A DNA stretch of 64,000 nucleotides from Flagellimonas allohymeniacidonis (GCF_004296335.1 NZ_SGIU01000001.1:1403290-1467289), one strand, 5' to 3'. Counted from the stretch's first letter, positions 25,079-35,519 are shown. The notes: generated by a model not told the origin, from the letters alone. Numbers and translations: made by a program.

Positions 25079-25417
25079 ATGAAAAAAGTCGAGGCAATTA
25101 TCAGAAAATCCAAGTTTGATGAGGTGAAAAAAGCACTTCATGAAATTGAGGTCAACTTCTTTAGTTACTGGGATGTAACAGGAGTTGGAAATGAAAAACA
25201 AGGTCACGTGTACCGTGGCATTTCCTACAGCACATCAGATATTCAGAGAAGGTATTTGGTTATCGTGGTTTCAGATGACTTTCTGGAACGAACGATAAAT
25301 ACCTTATTGGATTCTGCTGCTACCGGAAATGTAGGAGACGGAAAAATCTTCGTATCCGACGTCGTGGAAGCGTATCGAATTAGAACTAAAGAGAGCGGAA
25401 GCGCTGGAATCAACTAA
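25079..25417 (+). CDS. glnK: P-II family nitrogen regulatory protein
   Basis: A 112-residue signalling protein that reports 2-oxoglutarate, ATP and ADP and closes the ammonium channel. The family opening M-K-K-V-E-A-I-I-R is intact. Aligning Y-R-G-I-S-Y with the E. coli Y-R-G-A-E-Y51 places Tyr50 at the uridylylation position of the T-loop, so modification is possible; the rest of the T-loop differs from proteobacterial forms. The C-terminal region has V-G-D-G-K-I-F-V and Y-R-I-R-T. It is first in a glnK-amtB-porin unit, 34 bases before amtB. Confidence 0.93.
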   Translation: MKKVEAIIRKSKFDEVKKALHEIEVNFFSYWDVTGVGNEKQGHVYRGISYSTSDIQRRYLVIVVSDDFLERTINTLLDSAATGNVGDGKIFVSDVVEAYRIRTKESGSAGIN

Positions 25418-25451
25418 CTAAAAACTAACTAACGAACAATATTTAAAGATT

Positions 25452-26708
25452 ATGGACGCAGGATTATTTACAGCAAATAACGTATGGATGATGGTATGTA
25501 CCGGCCTGGTGTTCTTCATGCACTTAGGATTCTCCTTTTTGGAGATTGGACTTACCCGACAAAAAAACACAGTAAACATTCTATTTAAGAATGTATTTAT
25601 TATATGTGTTGGACTACTCCTTTACTACATCGGAGGATTTAATTTAATGTATCCCGGATTTGAAGATGGAGATGCAGGTTTCTTAAAATTTGCAGGTTTT
25701 GGGATTGCAGCCCCTGAAAATGGGATGACACCCGAGTATGCCGATGGAGGTTACACTTGGTGGACCGATTTCTTGTTTCAAGGAATGTTCGCTGCAACAG
25801 CGGCAACCATAGTTTCTGGAGCCGTTGCTGAGCGTGTCAAGCTGGGCAGCTTCATGCTTTTCACCATTATTTACGTAGGCGTGGTCTATCCAATCGTTGG
25901 ATCATGGCAATGGGGTGGTGGTTTCCTTTCTTCCCTTTCTTATGGAGACGCTGAAGGATTTTACGATTTCGCAGGTTCCACTTTGGTTCACTCTGTAGGT
26001 GGATGGGGCGCTCTTATTGCTATTTTCCTTTTGGGAGCCCGTATTGGTAAATTTGGTGAAGATGGTAAACCCAAGGCAATTCCAGGGCACAACCTACCAC
26101 TTACTGCCGCCGGGGTATTGATTCTCTGGTTGGGATGGTTTGGATTTAACGGAGGTTCCGTGCTTTCTGCAGACCCAGAATTGACTTCTTTAGTTCTGGT
26201 TACTACCTCTTTGGCCGCTGCCGCAGGCGGGGTATCTGCTTTTATTACCTCTTTGTTGGCTTACAAAAACTACGATCTTACCATGTTCCTTAACGGTATT
26301 TTGGGCGGATTGGTAGGTATTACGGCTGGTGCGGACCAAATGTCGCCCAACGAAGCTGTGATTATAGGTCTTTTGGCCGGAATTATCATTGTAGCTGGTG
26401 TTGCACTTATCGATAAGTTGAAGCTTGATGACCCTGTTGGTGCCGTTGCCGTCCACTTGATCTGTGGTATTTGGGGAACCTTGGCCGTTGGTATCTTCGG
26501 TCAGCTAGCAGGTTTCGACCAATTCTTGGTACAACTTGCTGGCGTTGGGGCCGCCGCTACTTTCTGTAGTGTCGCTGGTTTCATCATTCTCTTTGTTATC
26601 AAGAAAGTTTCTGGACTTCGGGTTTCCGAACAAGAAGAACTGGAAGGTTTGGACATCCACGAACATGGAATGGATGCCTATGCCGATTTCAGAATGAACC
26701 AACATTAA
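25452..26708 (+). CDS. amtB: Ammonium transporter
   Basis: A 418-residue Amt/Mep/Rh channel with 11 predicted helices. The twin pore histidines are visible in DFAGSTLVHSVGG (about 180) and AVAVHLICGIWG (about 338). The ammonium-recruiting periplasmic region (near YTWWTDFLFQ, residue 100) is present. There is no obvious cleavable signal peptide. It imports ammonium at low concentrations and is gated by the P-II protein from the preceding gene. A strong hairpin separates it from the porin gene. Confidence 0.96.
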   Translation: MDAGLFTANNVWMMVCTGLVFFMHLGFSFLEIGLTRQKNTVNILFKNVFIICVGLLLYYIGGFNLMYPGFEDGDAGFLKFAGFGIAAPENGMTPEYADGGYTWWTDFLFQGMFAATAATIVSGAVAERVKLGSFMLFTIIYVGVVYPIVGSWQWGGGFLSSLSYGDAEGFYDFAGSTLVHSVGGWGALIAIFLLGARIGKFGEDGKPKAIPGHNLPLTAAGVLILWLGWFGFNGGSVLSADPELTSLVLVTTSLAAAAGGVSAFITSLLAYKNYDLTMFLNGILGGLVGITAGADQMSPNEAVIIGLLAGIIIVAGVALIDKLKLDDPVGAVAVHLICGIWGTLAVGIFGQLAGFDQFLVQLAGVGAAATFCSVAGFIILFVIKKVSGLRVSEQEELEGLDIHEHGMDAYADFRMNQH

Positions 26709-26720
26709 CATATAAAAGGA

Positions 26721-26748
26721 AACGGAGCGTTCTGCCAAACGCTCCGTT
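26721..26748 (+). terminator. Intercistronic hairpin between amtB and the porin gene
   Basis: AACGGAGCGTT (26721-26731) pairs perfectly with AACGCTCCGTT (26738-26748), 6-base loop. No T-run follows, so it is more likely an mRNA-stabilising or attenuating hairpin than a full terminator. A second hairpin, TGTTCCG/CGGAACA (26789-26806), lies 17 bases before the porin ATG. Confidence 0.65.
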
Positions 26749-26822
26749 GAATAACCTTTTCACATTTAAACTCAATTAAACAATTAAATGTTCCGAAAAC
26801 GGAACACCTAAAAGATGATATT

Positions 26823-27953
26823 ATGAAAACGATTATAAACACAAAGTTCGTAAAAAATTTAGCTTTTGCAGCCTTGGCGCTTACCTCTGTTGGTGTTTTT
26901 GCACAAGAGGAAGAGGAAAAACCAAAATTTACTTTTAGTGGTACGGTCGATGCTTATTTTCGAAGCAACTTCAATGGATTGAACAAGGAAATTCCGGCAT
27001 TTGATACCGCTGGAGACTTAACCGGTGTATTTACTCCAGCCGCTCCTGGAACTTCTTTTGCCAATGACCCAGGTTTTGCCATCGGTATGGTGAACTTGAT
27101 AGCCGGGTACGAAGGTGAAAAAGTAGGATTTGTGGCTGACTTGGTATTTGGCCCAAGGGGTGAGGACGCCGTGTTCAATTCCTTTGGTTCTCCTGCCATT
27201 GTAAACCAGTTGTATGTGTACTGGAATGTAAGTGAGAGCACTACCCTTACCTTTGGTAACTTTAATACCTTCTTAGGGTATGAGGTAATCTCTCCATCGG
27301 CTAACTTCAACTACAGTACCTCTTACATGTTCTCTTATGGGCCATTCTCCCATACAGGAATCAAAGCGGATTTTGATTTGGGCAATGACTGGTCGGCCAT
27401 GTTAGCGATTTTAAACCCAACTGACTTTACAGATTTCAACCCTTTTGGTGAATTATCTTTTGGAGCGCAATTGGGGTATAGCGGTCAGTTCCTAAACTTC
27501 ATCTATGGTAAGCAAGGTGACGAGGAATTTGTAAATGGTGCGGGAGAATTGGTTGAAGGTGATGTTGAATCTCTTTTCCAAGTTGATTTTACGGGAGGCT
27601 TTGATGTTACCGAGGATTTCTTTTTGGGAATCAATGCGACTTATCAAGATACTGACGACCTAGGATTCTACGGTGTTGCTCTATATCCACAATTGGCGAC
27701 TTCTGAAAACTTCACTATTGGTTTAAGAGGAGAGTATTTTGCAGAATCCGGAAACTTTGGAGCCATTGGAACAGGGGTAGAAGATTCTGATGTGATCGCG
27801 GTAACGTTGACCGGTAGCGCTACCATCGGGGATTTGATCATTAAGCCTGAATTGCGATTGGACAGTGCTTCCGACGATTTCTTTTTGGATAGCGATTTAG
27901 AGCCCGGTGATAGTCTAGCTTCATTCCTATTGGCAGCTATATACTCGTTCTAG
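26823..27953 (+). CDS. Outer-membrane porin linked to ammonium uptake
   Basis: A 376-residue beta-barrel protein. Residues 1-28 form a signal peptide ending VGVFAQ; an acidic E-E-E-E-K stretch follows, then amphipathic strands rich in Phe, Tyr and Gly (FTFSGTVDAYFRSNF, TTLTFGNFNTFLGYEV) and a final AAIYSF with terminal Phe, as needed for outer-membrane insertion. The gene directly follows amtB, suggesting that it admits ammonium or small nitrogen compounds, which is inference. Two hairpins in the 114-base leader and a terminator after the gene set it off as a separately tuned cistron. Confidence 0.85.
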   Translation: MKTIINTKFVKNLAFAALALTSVGVFAQEEEEKPKFTFSGTVDAYFRSNFNGLNKEIPAFDTAGDLTGVFTPAAPGTSFANDPGFAIGMVNLIAGYEGEKVGFVADLVFGPRGEDAVFNSFGSPAIVNQLYVYWNVSESTTLTFGNFNTFLGYEVISPSANFNYSTSYMFSYGPFSHTGIKADFDLGNDWSAMLAILNPTDFTDFNPFGELSFGAQLGYSGQFLNFIYGKQGDEEFVNGAGELVEGDVESLFQVDFTGGFDVTEDFFLGINATYQDTDDLGFYGVALYPQLATSENFTIGLRGEYFAESGNFGAIGTGVEDSDVIAVTLTGSATIGDLIIKPELRLDSASDDFFLDSDLEPGDSLASFLLAAIYSF

Positions 27954-27974
27954 TAAAATCGAACGACACAATAT

Positions 27975-28012
27975 AAAAAGCCTTTTTCCCCAGGGATTAA
28001 GGCTTTTTTAAT
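27975..28012. terminator. Bidirectional terminator after the porin gene
   Basis: AAAAAGCCTT (27975-27984) pairs with AAGGCTTTTT (27999-28008), with CCC/GGG adding an inner stem. T-runs occur on both strands, so it also serves the DUF1684 gene ending at 28008. Confidence 0.85.
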
Positions 28013-28643
28013 CCTTAGTAAAATTTTTCACTCCTGCTCTCACTTTAGTTCTCAAATAATTTTGCCTTGGCACTAGAGGGCAGGAGTACTTTTTGTTATA
28101 AACGCAATAGGGATTATAAGCCTTGTTGAAGTCGATTATAATAGAATCTCCTTCCGGGATCGTTAAATCCAAGTAGCGTCCTCCACCATAGGTTTCCTCA
28201 CCATTGGTCTCATCCAAAAAGGGCAAAAACAGATAATCCTTATACTTTTCTTGGGACAACAAACTTGGGGTTTGATAAATCTCAAGCTGATGAGATACTC
28301 CGTTCAATTCAAAAGATGCGATACCGTAAACCACCTCTTCCGTTTTCTCCTTGGTGGTAGTAGGCATGAAGAAGGGTTCGGCATCCGGAGTTCTTTCAAA
28401 TTTGGCCACAATTCGATACGTGGTATCAGCGGGGAAGAAATCCAACCCTTCAAAGTCTTTGCGAAATCTATCGGGCAAGGGAGATGTTTTGGGATTTTCA
28501 AACGTTTGGTTGAGCTGCTTCTGGAAATCCAAAATTTCTTGCTCAACTTCGGAGTCAATGGCAAGTTCATTTTTGGAATCGTGATACTTTTTCCCCTTTC
28601 CGCACGAAAGCATCAAAAGGAGGATCAATAAAATCTTCTTCAT
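28008..28643 (-). CDS. DUF1684 lipoprotein
   Basis: A 211-residue lipoprotein: signal peptide with lipobox L-S-C-G (Cys14). The DUF1684 core is recognised by YGIASFELNGVSHQLEIYQ, the LFLPFLDETNGEETYGGGRYLDL segment and the Cys-containing NPYCVYNKKYSCPLVPRQNYL close to the C-terminus. The two cysteines in the last part are conserved in the family. It would be tethered to the outer or inner membrane facing the periplasm. No biochemical role is known. Its stop codon overlaps the bidirectional terminator. Confidence 0.9.
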   Translation of the reverse strand: MKKILLILLLMLSCGKGKKYHDSKNELAIDSEVEQEILDFQKQLNQTFENPKTSPLPDRFRKDFEGLDFFPADTTYRIVAKFERTPDAEPFFMPTTTKEKTEEVVYGIASFELNGVSHQLEIYQTPSLLSQEKYKDYLFLPFLDETNGEETYGGGRYLDLTIPEGDSIIIDFNKAYNPYCVYNKKYSCPLVPRQNYLRTKVRAGVKNFTKD

Positions 28644-28725
28644 GGTTCAATTTCGATTTTTCAAAAGTAGAATAAATCAAGCATAGTGGTACCTTCGTAA
28701 CAGCATCAGTTCAAAATAAGAAAAC

Positions 28726-29463
28726 ATGTATAGGAATTTATTGGTATTTCTTCTTGTGGTAAGCATAGCATCTTGTAAAAACCCCTCCAAAGACTTGGTA
28801 GAAAAAGTTGAGGAAACACGCTACCTTCCCAAGCTTGAACCCAACCGGTACAATGTTGCTTTCTTGATTATGGATGGCGTATACAACACGGAGTTCACAG
28901 CACCCTACGACATCTTTCAGCATACCCAATATCGTGAGAACATTAAAGCGATGAACACCTTTACTGTAGCAAATACGCTTAAGCCCATTACCTCGTTTGA
29001 AGGGGTTCGAATACTTCCTGATTTTGACTACACCAAGGATTCAATTCCCAAAATAGATATTTTGGTGGTCCCCAGCGCAGAGCACCATTTAGACACAGAT
29101 CTTAACGATACCGCCATGCTGAATTTCATTAAAAAGGTAGATAATGATGCCTTATTTATTACCTCCCACTGCGATGGTGCCTTTGTTTTGGCCAAAGCAG
29201 GATTGCTGGACAGTGTCGCCTCAACCACTTTCCCCAGCGATATACAGAAATATCGCGCCATGTTTCCACACCTTCAGGTGAAAGACAGTGTTCTTTTTGT
29301 ACATGATGGAAAGTATATTACTTCGGCTGGAGGGGCCAAGAGCTTTGAAGCTGCCCTCTACCTATGTGAATATCTGTATGGTGAGGAAATTGCGAAATCC
29401 CTGGCAGGAGGATTGGTTATTGATTGGAATCTAGCAAGTGTCCCTAAGTCTATTCCTCATTGA
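28726..29463 (+). CDS. DJ-1/PfpI family lipoprotein
   Basis: A 245-residue member of the DJ-1/PfpI superfamily with a lipoprotein signal (I-A-S-C-K, Cys17), so it is exported, which is unusual for the family. The nucleophile elbow is SHCDGAFVLAKAGLLDS, with the cysteine near residue 148, and TSAGGAKSFEAALYLCEYLYG follows, closest to the isonitrile hydratase/GlxA-like branch. A near-consensus TACCTTCG lies upstream. The gene overlaps the end of the convergent gene by 14 bases. Confidence 0.86.
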   Translation: MYRNLLVFLLVVSIASCKNPSKDLVEKVEETRYLPKLEPNRYNVAFLIMDGVYNTEFTAPYDIFQHTQYRENIKAMNTFTVANTLKPITSFEGVRILPDFDYTKDSIPKIDILVVPSAEHHLDTDLNDTAMLNFIKKVDNDALFITSHCDGAFVLAKAGLLDSVASTTFPSDIQKYRAMFPHLQVKDSVLFVHDGKYITSAGGAKSFEAALYLCEYLYGEEIAKSLAGGLVIDWNLASVPKSIPH

Positions 29464-30862
29464 TCTCATAACGCGATTCTTTCAAGTACTTGGCCATCAG
29501 ACTATTAAATTTTGGATTGATACGAAGCAAAGCTGTGTTTTCAAGGCCATAAAGCTTTTCGGTGTCCTTAAAGCCTTTTTTGAGGGCCTCTTCCAGATAA
29601 AAGAGTGAGGTGCCAAAATCCTCGTTCTTGGCGCTCAACGAAATGATATTCAAGTAGTAATCAAAATCTTGTGGGGCGGTCAACGTTTTAAGCATGTACA
29701 AAAATGCCAGCGCATCCTCATCGACCAATTCCTCGGAACTTACCAAGTCAATTGTGTCTTCGGCAAGGGCATTGACATATCCCTTTAATCGATTCCCCAT
29801 TTTTTTCTCATGGATATTGGGTCCGTTGATGAACTTATCTATTTCATTCATTTGATAGTTCCACCATCCTAAATTATTGAAATTATGGGTGCGCACATCT
29901 TCATCCATATAATAGGCAAAATCTTCCTTTAGTAATGATTCTTTGAAGAAAGTTGAGTTTTCAGCTCTTTTCATGGCTTTGAAGGTGCGGTCCTTTCTTA
30001 ATTCCCGTTGCACTCCTCTTAACGAGTCCAGATTTTTATGAATCCCATAAATTGAAAAGAGTTCTTTGAGGTATTGCTCTGCCAAGATCAACTGGCCTTT
30101 GGCCTTCAATTGGCTGACCTTCAAAACATCCTTCTGGTACAAGTTTTCGATATATACTGAATCTTTTATCGTCCATCCCTTCCCCATGGCGGACAGGGTG
30201 AAAATTTGCATGGCCTTTTTCAAATACGGCTTTGCCAAATCATTTTCCTCTTTGTCCACAATCAAAACCTGGTTGGGAAACTTATAGCGGTTCAATACTT
30301 TTTGAGTTCCAAGCATCTCAGAGTAAACGTAACTGTCTTCCTGCACAACACCCACGTAGTGAAATGGTTTTTTCGCATTCAACAACTCCGTGTTGACTAT
30401 GGAAGCATTTATGGATATAATGCCCTGAACGCCCTTTAAAAAAATTGGAGTAAGTGAAGCATATCTTGCACCGGAGTTTTTCCCGCTGGTATAGATTCTG
30501 CTTGTATTTATGGGTAAAGTTTTGGCGACCCGCTCCAAGGCTTTTCCTGTTTTTATCATGTTGTTGGTCAAGGAAACCGTATCAGATAAGGCAAGGGTAG
30601 CAAGAACGTAACCTTCCTCTTCTACTGCAGGAACAAAAGAGGCCGTTAAGCACTCTGGTTCACCATCAAAATCAAATACAAAGAGAAGAGGCCATTTTTT
30701 AGAGGTTTCAAAATTTTTAGGGAGGTAAAGGGAATATGTCCCCGGAATGCTATCATGAATTTTTAAAGAATCTATCACTTTACCCTTCGGTAAAACCATT
30801 TGTTGGCCAAAACCCAAATAAACAGTAAAAACAATGCTAAGGAGAGGTGCAATTTTTTTCAT
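29450..30862 (-). CDS. Exported alpha/beta-hydrolase-like protein of unknown function
   Basis: About 470 residues. The ATG at 30862 opens a signal peptide (M-K-K-I-A-P-L-L-S-I-V-F-T-V-Y-L-G-F-G-Q) and is preferred to the longer frame starting at 30934. The first half resembles an esterase fold (PGTYSLYLPKNFETSKKWPLL, FVFDFDG), but the elbow reads TSGKNSGARYAS, close to G-x-S-x-G but not identical, so activity is uncertain. The second half is helical with tetratricopeptide-like character. It is known only as a flavobacterial hypothetical to me. Confidence 0.72.
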   Translation of the reverse strand: MKKIAPLLSIVFTVYLGFGQQMVLPKGKVIDSLKIHDSIPGTYSLYLPKNFETSKKWPLLFVFDFDGEPECLTASFVPAVEEEGYVLATLALSDTVSLTNNMIKTGKALERVAKTLPINTSRIYTSGKNSGARYASLTPIFLKGVQGIISINASIVNTELLNAKKPFHYVGVVQEDSYVYSEMLGTQKVLNRYKFPNQVLIVDKEENDLAKPYLKKAMQIFTLSAMGKGWTIKDSVYIENLYQKDVLKVSQLKAKGQLILAEQYLKELFSIYGIHKNLDSLRGVQRELRKDRTFKAMKRAENSTFFKESLLKEDFAYYMDEDVRTHNFNNLGWWNYQMNEIDKFINGPNIHEKKMGNRLKGYVNALAEDTIDLVSSEELVDEDALAFLYMLKTLTAPQDFDYYLNIISLSAKNEDFGTSLFYLEEALKKGFKDTEKLYGLENTALLRINPKFNSLMAKYLKESRYEINEE

Positions 30863-30940
30863 AGCTTTTTGATAGCAAAAATCTCGCCAAATCAAAATTC
30901 GTTTGGCATATTTAAAGTTAAACCATATTGCCAAGGAAAC

Positions 30941-31381
30941 CTAGCTGGGTTTGATATGTGCATTGGAAATAACATTGGACAGCACAATATGCGTTCTGCA
31001 TTCTCCATAAATAATCAGCTTATCAATGAATTTTTCCAAATGCGACTGATCTTTTAAAACAACCTCCATGATAATGTTTTCATTACCTGTGATTCGGTAA
31101 CAATTGACCACTTCATCAAAGGATTTTACCTTTTCCAAAAAAGGTTTCAATTTCCCCATAAAGGCCCTCAACATGATGATTGCCTTCAACTGATGTCCGG
31201 CTTTTGCATACGAAACATGGGCTCCATAACCCTCGATCAACCCTAGATCTTCCATCTTTTTAACCCGTTCTGCAACTGCTGGAGGTGTTAAACCGACTTT
31301 CCTACCAATATTGGCAAAAGTCTCCCTTGCATTTTGTTGTAGACTGTTAAGAATTTCCCAATTTAACTCGTCAATTTTCAT
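30941..31381 (-). CDS. Lrp/AsnC family transcriptional regulator
   Basis: A 146-residue feast/famine regulator. The N-terminal helix-turn-helix is M-K-I-D-E-L-N-W-E-I-L through FANIGRKVGLTPPAVAERVKKMEDLGLIEGY; the C-terminal RAM domain has VVNCYRITGNENIIMEVVLKD, where amino acids bind between subunits. The ATG at 31381 is chosen because it begins the conserved K-I-D-x-x-D/N motif; the frame upstream is A-rich. It is divergent from the small gene at 31504. Likely targets include amino acid metabolism. Confidence 0.93.
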   Translation of the reverse strand: MKIDELNWEILNSLQQNARETFANIGRKVGLTPPAVAERVKKMEDLGLIEGYGAHVSYAKAGHQLKAIIMLRAFMGKLKPFLEKVKSFDEVVNCYRITGNENIIMEVVLKDQSHLEKFIDKLIIYGECRTHIVLSNVISNAHIKPS

Positions 31382-31503
31382 CCGTAAAAAAAAACTCAAA
31401 TTTCTTTTGATTCAATAGCAAAATTTTAAATACACTATTGATTGTAAAGTTACATTTTCTTTTTCATAACTAATTTTAAGGGTATTTATTGCTATAAAAA
31501 GTT

Positions 31504-31908
31504 ATGGAAGGGAGTTCCTTAAATTCTCACAGAATGTATCGTAAATCTCTGGCACTTCGTGACATGAGCGAGGCCATTGCCGGTTATTTTTCGTACAACA
31601 CGGATTTTTTCTCATTGAAAAGGTATGGAAGTTTTCGAGATGATATTTCGAAATCTTTGGTGACCGATGCCACTCTGATCACGAAGGAAGTAGAGCATGT
31701 GGCCCAAAGTCAATCCTACAGTGTTCGAATGAGAAGTTTGTCCTTTATTCACATTATGACCCAAAACATTTTGGCCTACTGCAATGGCCTTGAAAAAGAT
31801 GGGGTCGCAGAAAAGGAATATTTGAACTTGTTGCGAAAGGAAATCAAGACCTTTAGAAGCTCCTTTAAAAAATGGCGAAAGTCATTCCAAAACGGAAGTG
31901 ATGAATAA
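31504..31908 (+). CDS. Hypothetical helical protein
   Basis: A 134-residue cytoplasmic protein without recognised family. It is rich in Ser, Lys, Arg and Phe, mainly helical, with MRSLSFIHIMTQNILAYCNGLEKDG in its centre and a strongly basic C-terminal segment (FRSSFKKWRKSF). It starts 122 bases from the divergent Lrp gene and ends 28 bases from the convergent icmF gene. Codon use resembles its neighbours, which supports it as a real gene. Confidence 0.68.
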   Translation: MEGSSLNSHRMYRKSLALRDMSEAIAGYFSYNTDFFSLKRYGSFRDDISKSLVTDATLITKEVEHVAQSQSYSVRMRSLSFIHIMTQNILAYCNGLEKDGVAEKEYLNLLRKEIKTFRSSFKKWRKSFQNGSDE

Positions 31909-31936
31909 AATTAGCCCCTTTTCGTCCTGTCTTTCT

Positions 31937-34900
31937 TTACATATTTCTTCTATACTGTCCCCCAACTTCGAATAGGGCCGTTGTGATTTGTCCCAAAGAA
32001 CAAAATTTGGAGACCTCCATCAACTTCTCGAACATGTTTTCATTATGTACTGCTGCCTTTTGGAGTTCTTCCAGTTGCTCTTCAGACTCGTCCTTATTTC
32101 TTTTGTGCAAGTTTTGAAGGGTATCAATTTGATTTAGTTTTTCTTCCTCGGTGGCTCGAATTACCTCAGCTGGTAAAATGGTAGGTGATCCTTTGGAACT
32201 CAAGAAGGTATTGACCCCAATGATTGGATACTGCCCCGTGTGCTTCAGGGTTTCGTAGTGTAGACTTTCTTCTTGAATTTTAGAACGTTGGTACATGGTC
32301 TCCATAGCTCCCAATACGCCTCCGCGTTCTGTTATTCGATCAAATTCCAATAGCACTGCCTGTTCCACCAAATCGGTAAGCTCTTCGATTATGAAGGATC
32401 CCTGCATGGGGTTTTCATTTTTGGCCAACCCCAATTCTTTATTAATGATCAACTGAATGGCCATGGCCCTTCGCACCGATTCTTCCGTTGGTGTCGTAAT
32501 AGCCTCATCATAAGCGTTGGTATGCAACGAATTACAATTATCATAAATGGCATAAAGCGCTTGCAAGGTCGTTCGTATGTCATTGAAGTCTATTTCTTGT
32601 GCATGAAGGCTCCTTCCCGAAGTTTGAATATGATATTTGAGCATTTGGGCCCTTGGGTCCGCACCATATTTATCCCGAAGTGCTTTCGCCCAAATTCTGC
32701 GTGCCACCCTTCCAATCACAGCATATTCCGGGTCGACCCCATTGGAAAAGAAGAAGGACAGGTTGGGGCCAAACTTGTTGATGTCCATCCCTCTGCTTAA
32801 GTAGTATTCCACATAGGTAAATCCGTTGGAAAGCGTAAAGGCCAATTGGGTGATTGGGTTTGCGCCTGCCTCGGCAATGTGATATCCGGAAATGGAAACC
32901 GAATAAAAGTTCCGTACTTGATGATCAATAAAATATTCTTGTACATCTCCCATTAAGCGCAAAGCAAACTCTGTAGAAAATATACAAGTATTTTGGGCTT
33001 GATCTTCCTTTAAAATATCCGCTTGAACAGTTCCGCGAATCTGGTTCAAGGTGTCTTTTTTGATTTGGGCATAGGTCTCTTTAGGAAGCACCATATCCCC
33101 AGTTACCCCTAAGAGCATCAACCCCAAACCATTGTTTCCTTCCGGAAGTTTGCCGCTGTACTTGGGTTGTTTGGACTTTTTTTGCTTGAAGATGGACTTT
33201 ATCTTCTTTTCAACTTCATCTTGTAGGCCGTTTTCAAGGATGTATTTTTCACAATTTTGGTCTATAGCTGAATTGAGAAAATACGCAAGCAACATAGGTG
33301 CTGGGCCATTGATGGTCATGCTCACGGAAGTCATTGGGTCGCTCAAATCAAACCCAGAGTACAATTTTTTGGCATCATCCAAACAGCAAATAGAAACCCC
33401 CGCATTTCCAATTTTGCCATAAATATCCGGGCGATGGTCAGGGTCGTTTCCATATAAGGTAACCGAATCAAATGCCGTTGAGAGTCTTTTGGCCGGCATA
33501 TCCAAACTCACATAATGAAAGCGTTTATTGGTACGTTCTGGACCGCCTTCCCCAGCAAACATTCGAGTAGGATCCTCCCCTTCCCTTTTGAAGGGATATA
33601 ATCCAGAGGTATACGGAAATTCACCAGGAACATTTTCCTGAAGCATCCAGCGAAGTAAATCTCCCCATGCTTGATATTTTGGTAACGCTATTTTTGGTAT
33701 TTGACTATGGGAAAGGGATTCGGTATGGGTTTGTATTTGAATTTCCTTATTGCGAACTTTAAAGGCGTATATCTCATTCTTGTAACGACCTACTTTCTCG
33801 TTCCATTTCAAAAGCAATTCCCAGTTATGCGGATCAAAATCCATTTTTACCCGATCAAACTCCTTGATCAGGAGTCCTATTAGATCTTTGGATTCTTCCT
33901 CATCTGCTGCACCCAAGATTTTTTCCTCATCCAATCCCGATTTTATTAGGTAATTCAACTGATTCTCCGCGGATTCCCCATTTACCACCGAAACCAAGGT
34001 CAAGTATATACCATACAGCTTTTGCGCAATTTGAGCCTGACCATCAACCTTGGTATCATATAAACGGTTGTTCTCCGCTATTTCAGAGAGGTAGCGTGTT
34101 CGGGCGGGCGGTATAACAAAAATTTTCTCGGTCATCTCCTCCGAAACTTCCAAGTTGGAATCTAGTTGGGCGTTGGCTTTTGCAACCAGGGTGTTCATCA
34201 CGACCCTATAGAGTCGATTCATGCCCGGGTCATTAAATTGGGAAGCAATGGTACCAAAAATAGGAAGGTCGTCCATGGAAGTATCCCATAGTCCATGGTT
34301 GCGCATATATTGCTTTTTCACATCCCGTAGGGCATCAAGTGCTCCTCTTTTGTCGAACTTGTTTATTGCTACAACGTCGGCAAAATCGAGCATGTCTATT
34401 TTTTCGAGCTGTGTGGCAGCACCAAACTCTGGAGTCATCACATACAACGATACATCGCTGTGCTCCAATATTTCAGTGTCCGATTGCCCAATTCCAGAGG
34501 TTTCAAGAATTATTAGGTCGTAGTTAGCAGCTTTCAAAACTTCAACCGCTTCCGCCACATGTTTGGAAAGTGCCAAGTTGGATTGGCGAGTAGCCAAGGA
34601 ACGCATATACACCCTTTCATTGCTTATCGCATTCATTCGGATACGATCTCCTAGCAGGGCACCCCCGGTCTTCCTTTTGGATGGATCCACGGAAATAATA
34701 CCTATATGTTTATTTGGAAAATCCTTTAGAAATCTTCGGACCAACTCATCCACCAAACTTGACTTTCCTGCACCCCCTGTGCCTGTTATACCAAGAACGG
34801 GAATATCTTTTTTGAGGGATTCCATCTGTTTTTGGTAGGCGGTAAAAAGATCCCATTTATTTTCAGCCAACGAAATGATTCTGGCTATGGTATTGGGATG

Positions 34901-35401
34901 CTTTTCCTTTAACAACCCACAGAGCTTTTCCTGTTGAGAGGGTTCCAAATCAGATACTTCGGAATCACATCGCTGTACCAAATCATTGATCATGCCTTGT
35001 AGGCCCATTTCGCGGCCGTCGTCAGGAGAGTATATTCGTTCGATGCCATAATCCATTAATTCTTTGATCTCCTTCGGCAGAATAACTCCACCTCCGCCAC
35101 CAAAAATTTTGATGTGCCCGGCATTACGCTCTTGGAGCAAATCGTACATGTATCGAAAATACTCGTTATGCCCCCCTTGGTACGAGGTCATGGCAATGGC
35201 GTTGGCATCTTCTTGAATTGCGCAATCGACAACTTCGGCAACGCTCCTATCATGACCCAAATGAATCACTTCCACACCAGTGGCCTGAATAATTCTTCGC
35301 ATGATGTTGATAGCTGCATCGTGTCCATCAAAGAGAGAGGCCGCAGTAACAATTCTGATTTTATTTTTTGGTTGGTAGGGCTTTGCTTGCTCCATTGTCA
35401 A
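31937..35401 (-). CDS. icmF: Fused isobutyryl-CoA mutase
   Basis: A 1154-residue adenosylcobalamin enzyme joining three domains: B12-binding domain (about 1-140, with D-G-H near residue 25-27 supplying the cobalt-ligating His), a MeaB-like GTPase chaperone (about 195-420, Walker [13 protein letters not shown] at 204-215) and the TIM-barrel mutase (about 590-1154). The active-site region reads [19 protein letters not shown] rather than the methylmalonyl-CoA mutase Tyr/Arg motif, which supports isobutyryl- to butyryl-CoA conversion (IcmF). The GTPase domain loads and repairs the cofactor. Start could also be the ATG two codons later. Confidence 0.92.
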   Translation of the reverse strand: MTMEQAKPYQPKNKIRIVTAASLFDGHDAAINIMRRIIQATGVEVIHLGHDRSVAEVVDCAIQEDANAIAMTSYQGGHNEYFRYMYDLLQERNAGHIKIFGGGGGVILPKEIKELMDYGIERIYSPDDGREMGLQGMINDLVQRCDSEVSDLEPSQQEKLCGLLKEKHPNTIARIISLAENKWDLFTAYQKQMESLKKDIPVLGITGTGGAGKSSLVDELVRRFLKDFPNKHIGIISVDPSKRKTGGALLGDRIRMNAISNERVYMRSLATRQSNLALSKHVAEAVEVLKAANYDLIILETSGIGQSDTEILEHSDVSLYVMTPEFGAATQLEKIDMLDFADVVAINKFDKRGALDALRDVKKQYMRNHGLWDTSMDDLPIFGTIASQFNDPGMNRLYRVVMNTLVAKANAQLDSNLEVSEEMTEKIFVIPPARTRYLSEIAENNRLYDTKVDGQAQIAQKLYGIYLTLVSVVNGESAENQLNYLIKSGLDEEKILGAADEEESKDLIGLLIKEFDRVKMDFDPHNWELLLKWNEKVGRYKNEIYAFKVRNKEIQIQTHTESLSHSQIPKIALPKYQAWGDLLRWMLQENVPGEFPYTSGLYPFKREGEDPTRMFAGEGGPERTNKRFHYVSLDMPAKRLSTAFDSVTLYGNDPDHRPDIYGKIGNAGVSICCLDDAKKLYSGFDLSDPMTSVSMTINGPAPMLLAYFLNSAIDQNCEKYILENGLQDEVEKKIKSIFKQKKSKQPKYSGKLPEGNNGLGLMLLGVTGDMVLPKETYAQIKKDTLNQIRGTVQADILKEDQAQNTCIFSTEFALRLMGDVQEYFIDHQVRNFYSVSISGYHIAEAGANPITQLAFTLSNGFTYVEYYLSRGMDINKFGPNLSFFFSNGVDPEYAVIGRVARRIWAKALRDKYGADPRAQMLKYHIQTSGRSLHAQEIDFNDIRTTLQALYAIYDNCNSLHTNAYDEAITTPTEESVRRAMAIQLIINKELGLAKNENPMQGSFIIEELTDLVEQAVLLEFDRITERGGVLGAMETMYQRSKIQEESLHYETLKHTGQYPIIGVNTFLSSKGSPTILPAEVIRATEEEKLNQIDTLQNLHKRNKDESEEQLEELQKAAVHNENMFEKLMEVSKFCSLGQITTALFEVGGQYRRNM

Positions 35402-35511
35402 ATTTGAGTCAAAATTCGACCCGCAATTTACGGAAAACGCAACTCAAATTCGTTTTTACTTAGAATTTTATAAAAATATTAGAATGATGGACATACTTTT
35501 TCCCAATACCA

Positions 35512-35519
35512 TAATTTTG
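35512..35519 (+). promoter_or_regulatory. -7 promoter element of purU
   Basis: TAATTTTG, exact to TAnnTTTG, 20 bases before the purU ATG. Confidence 0.5.
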
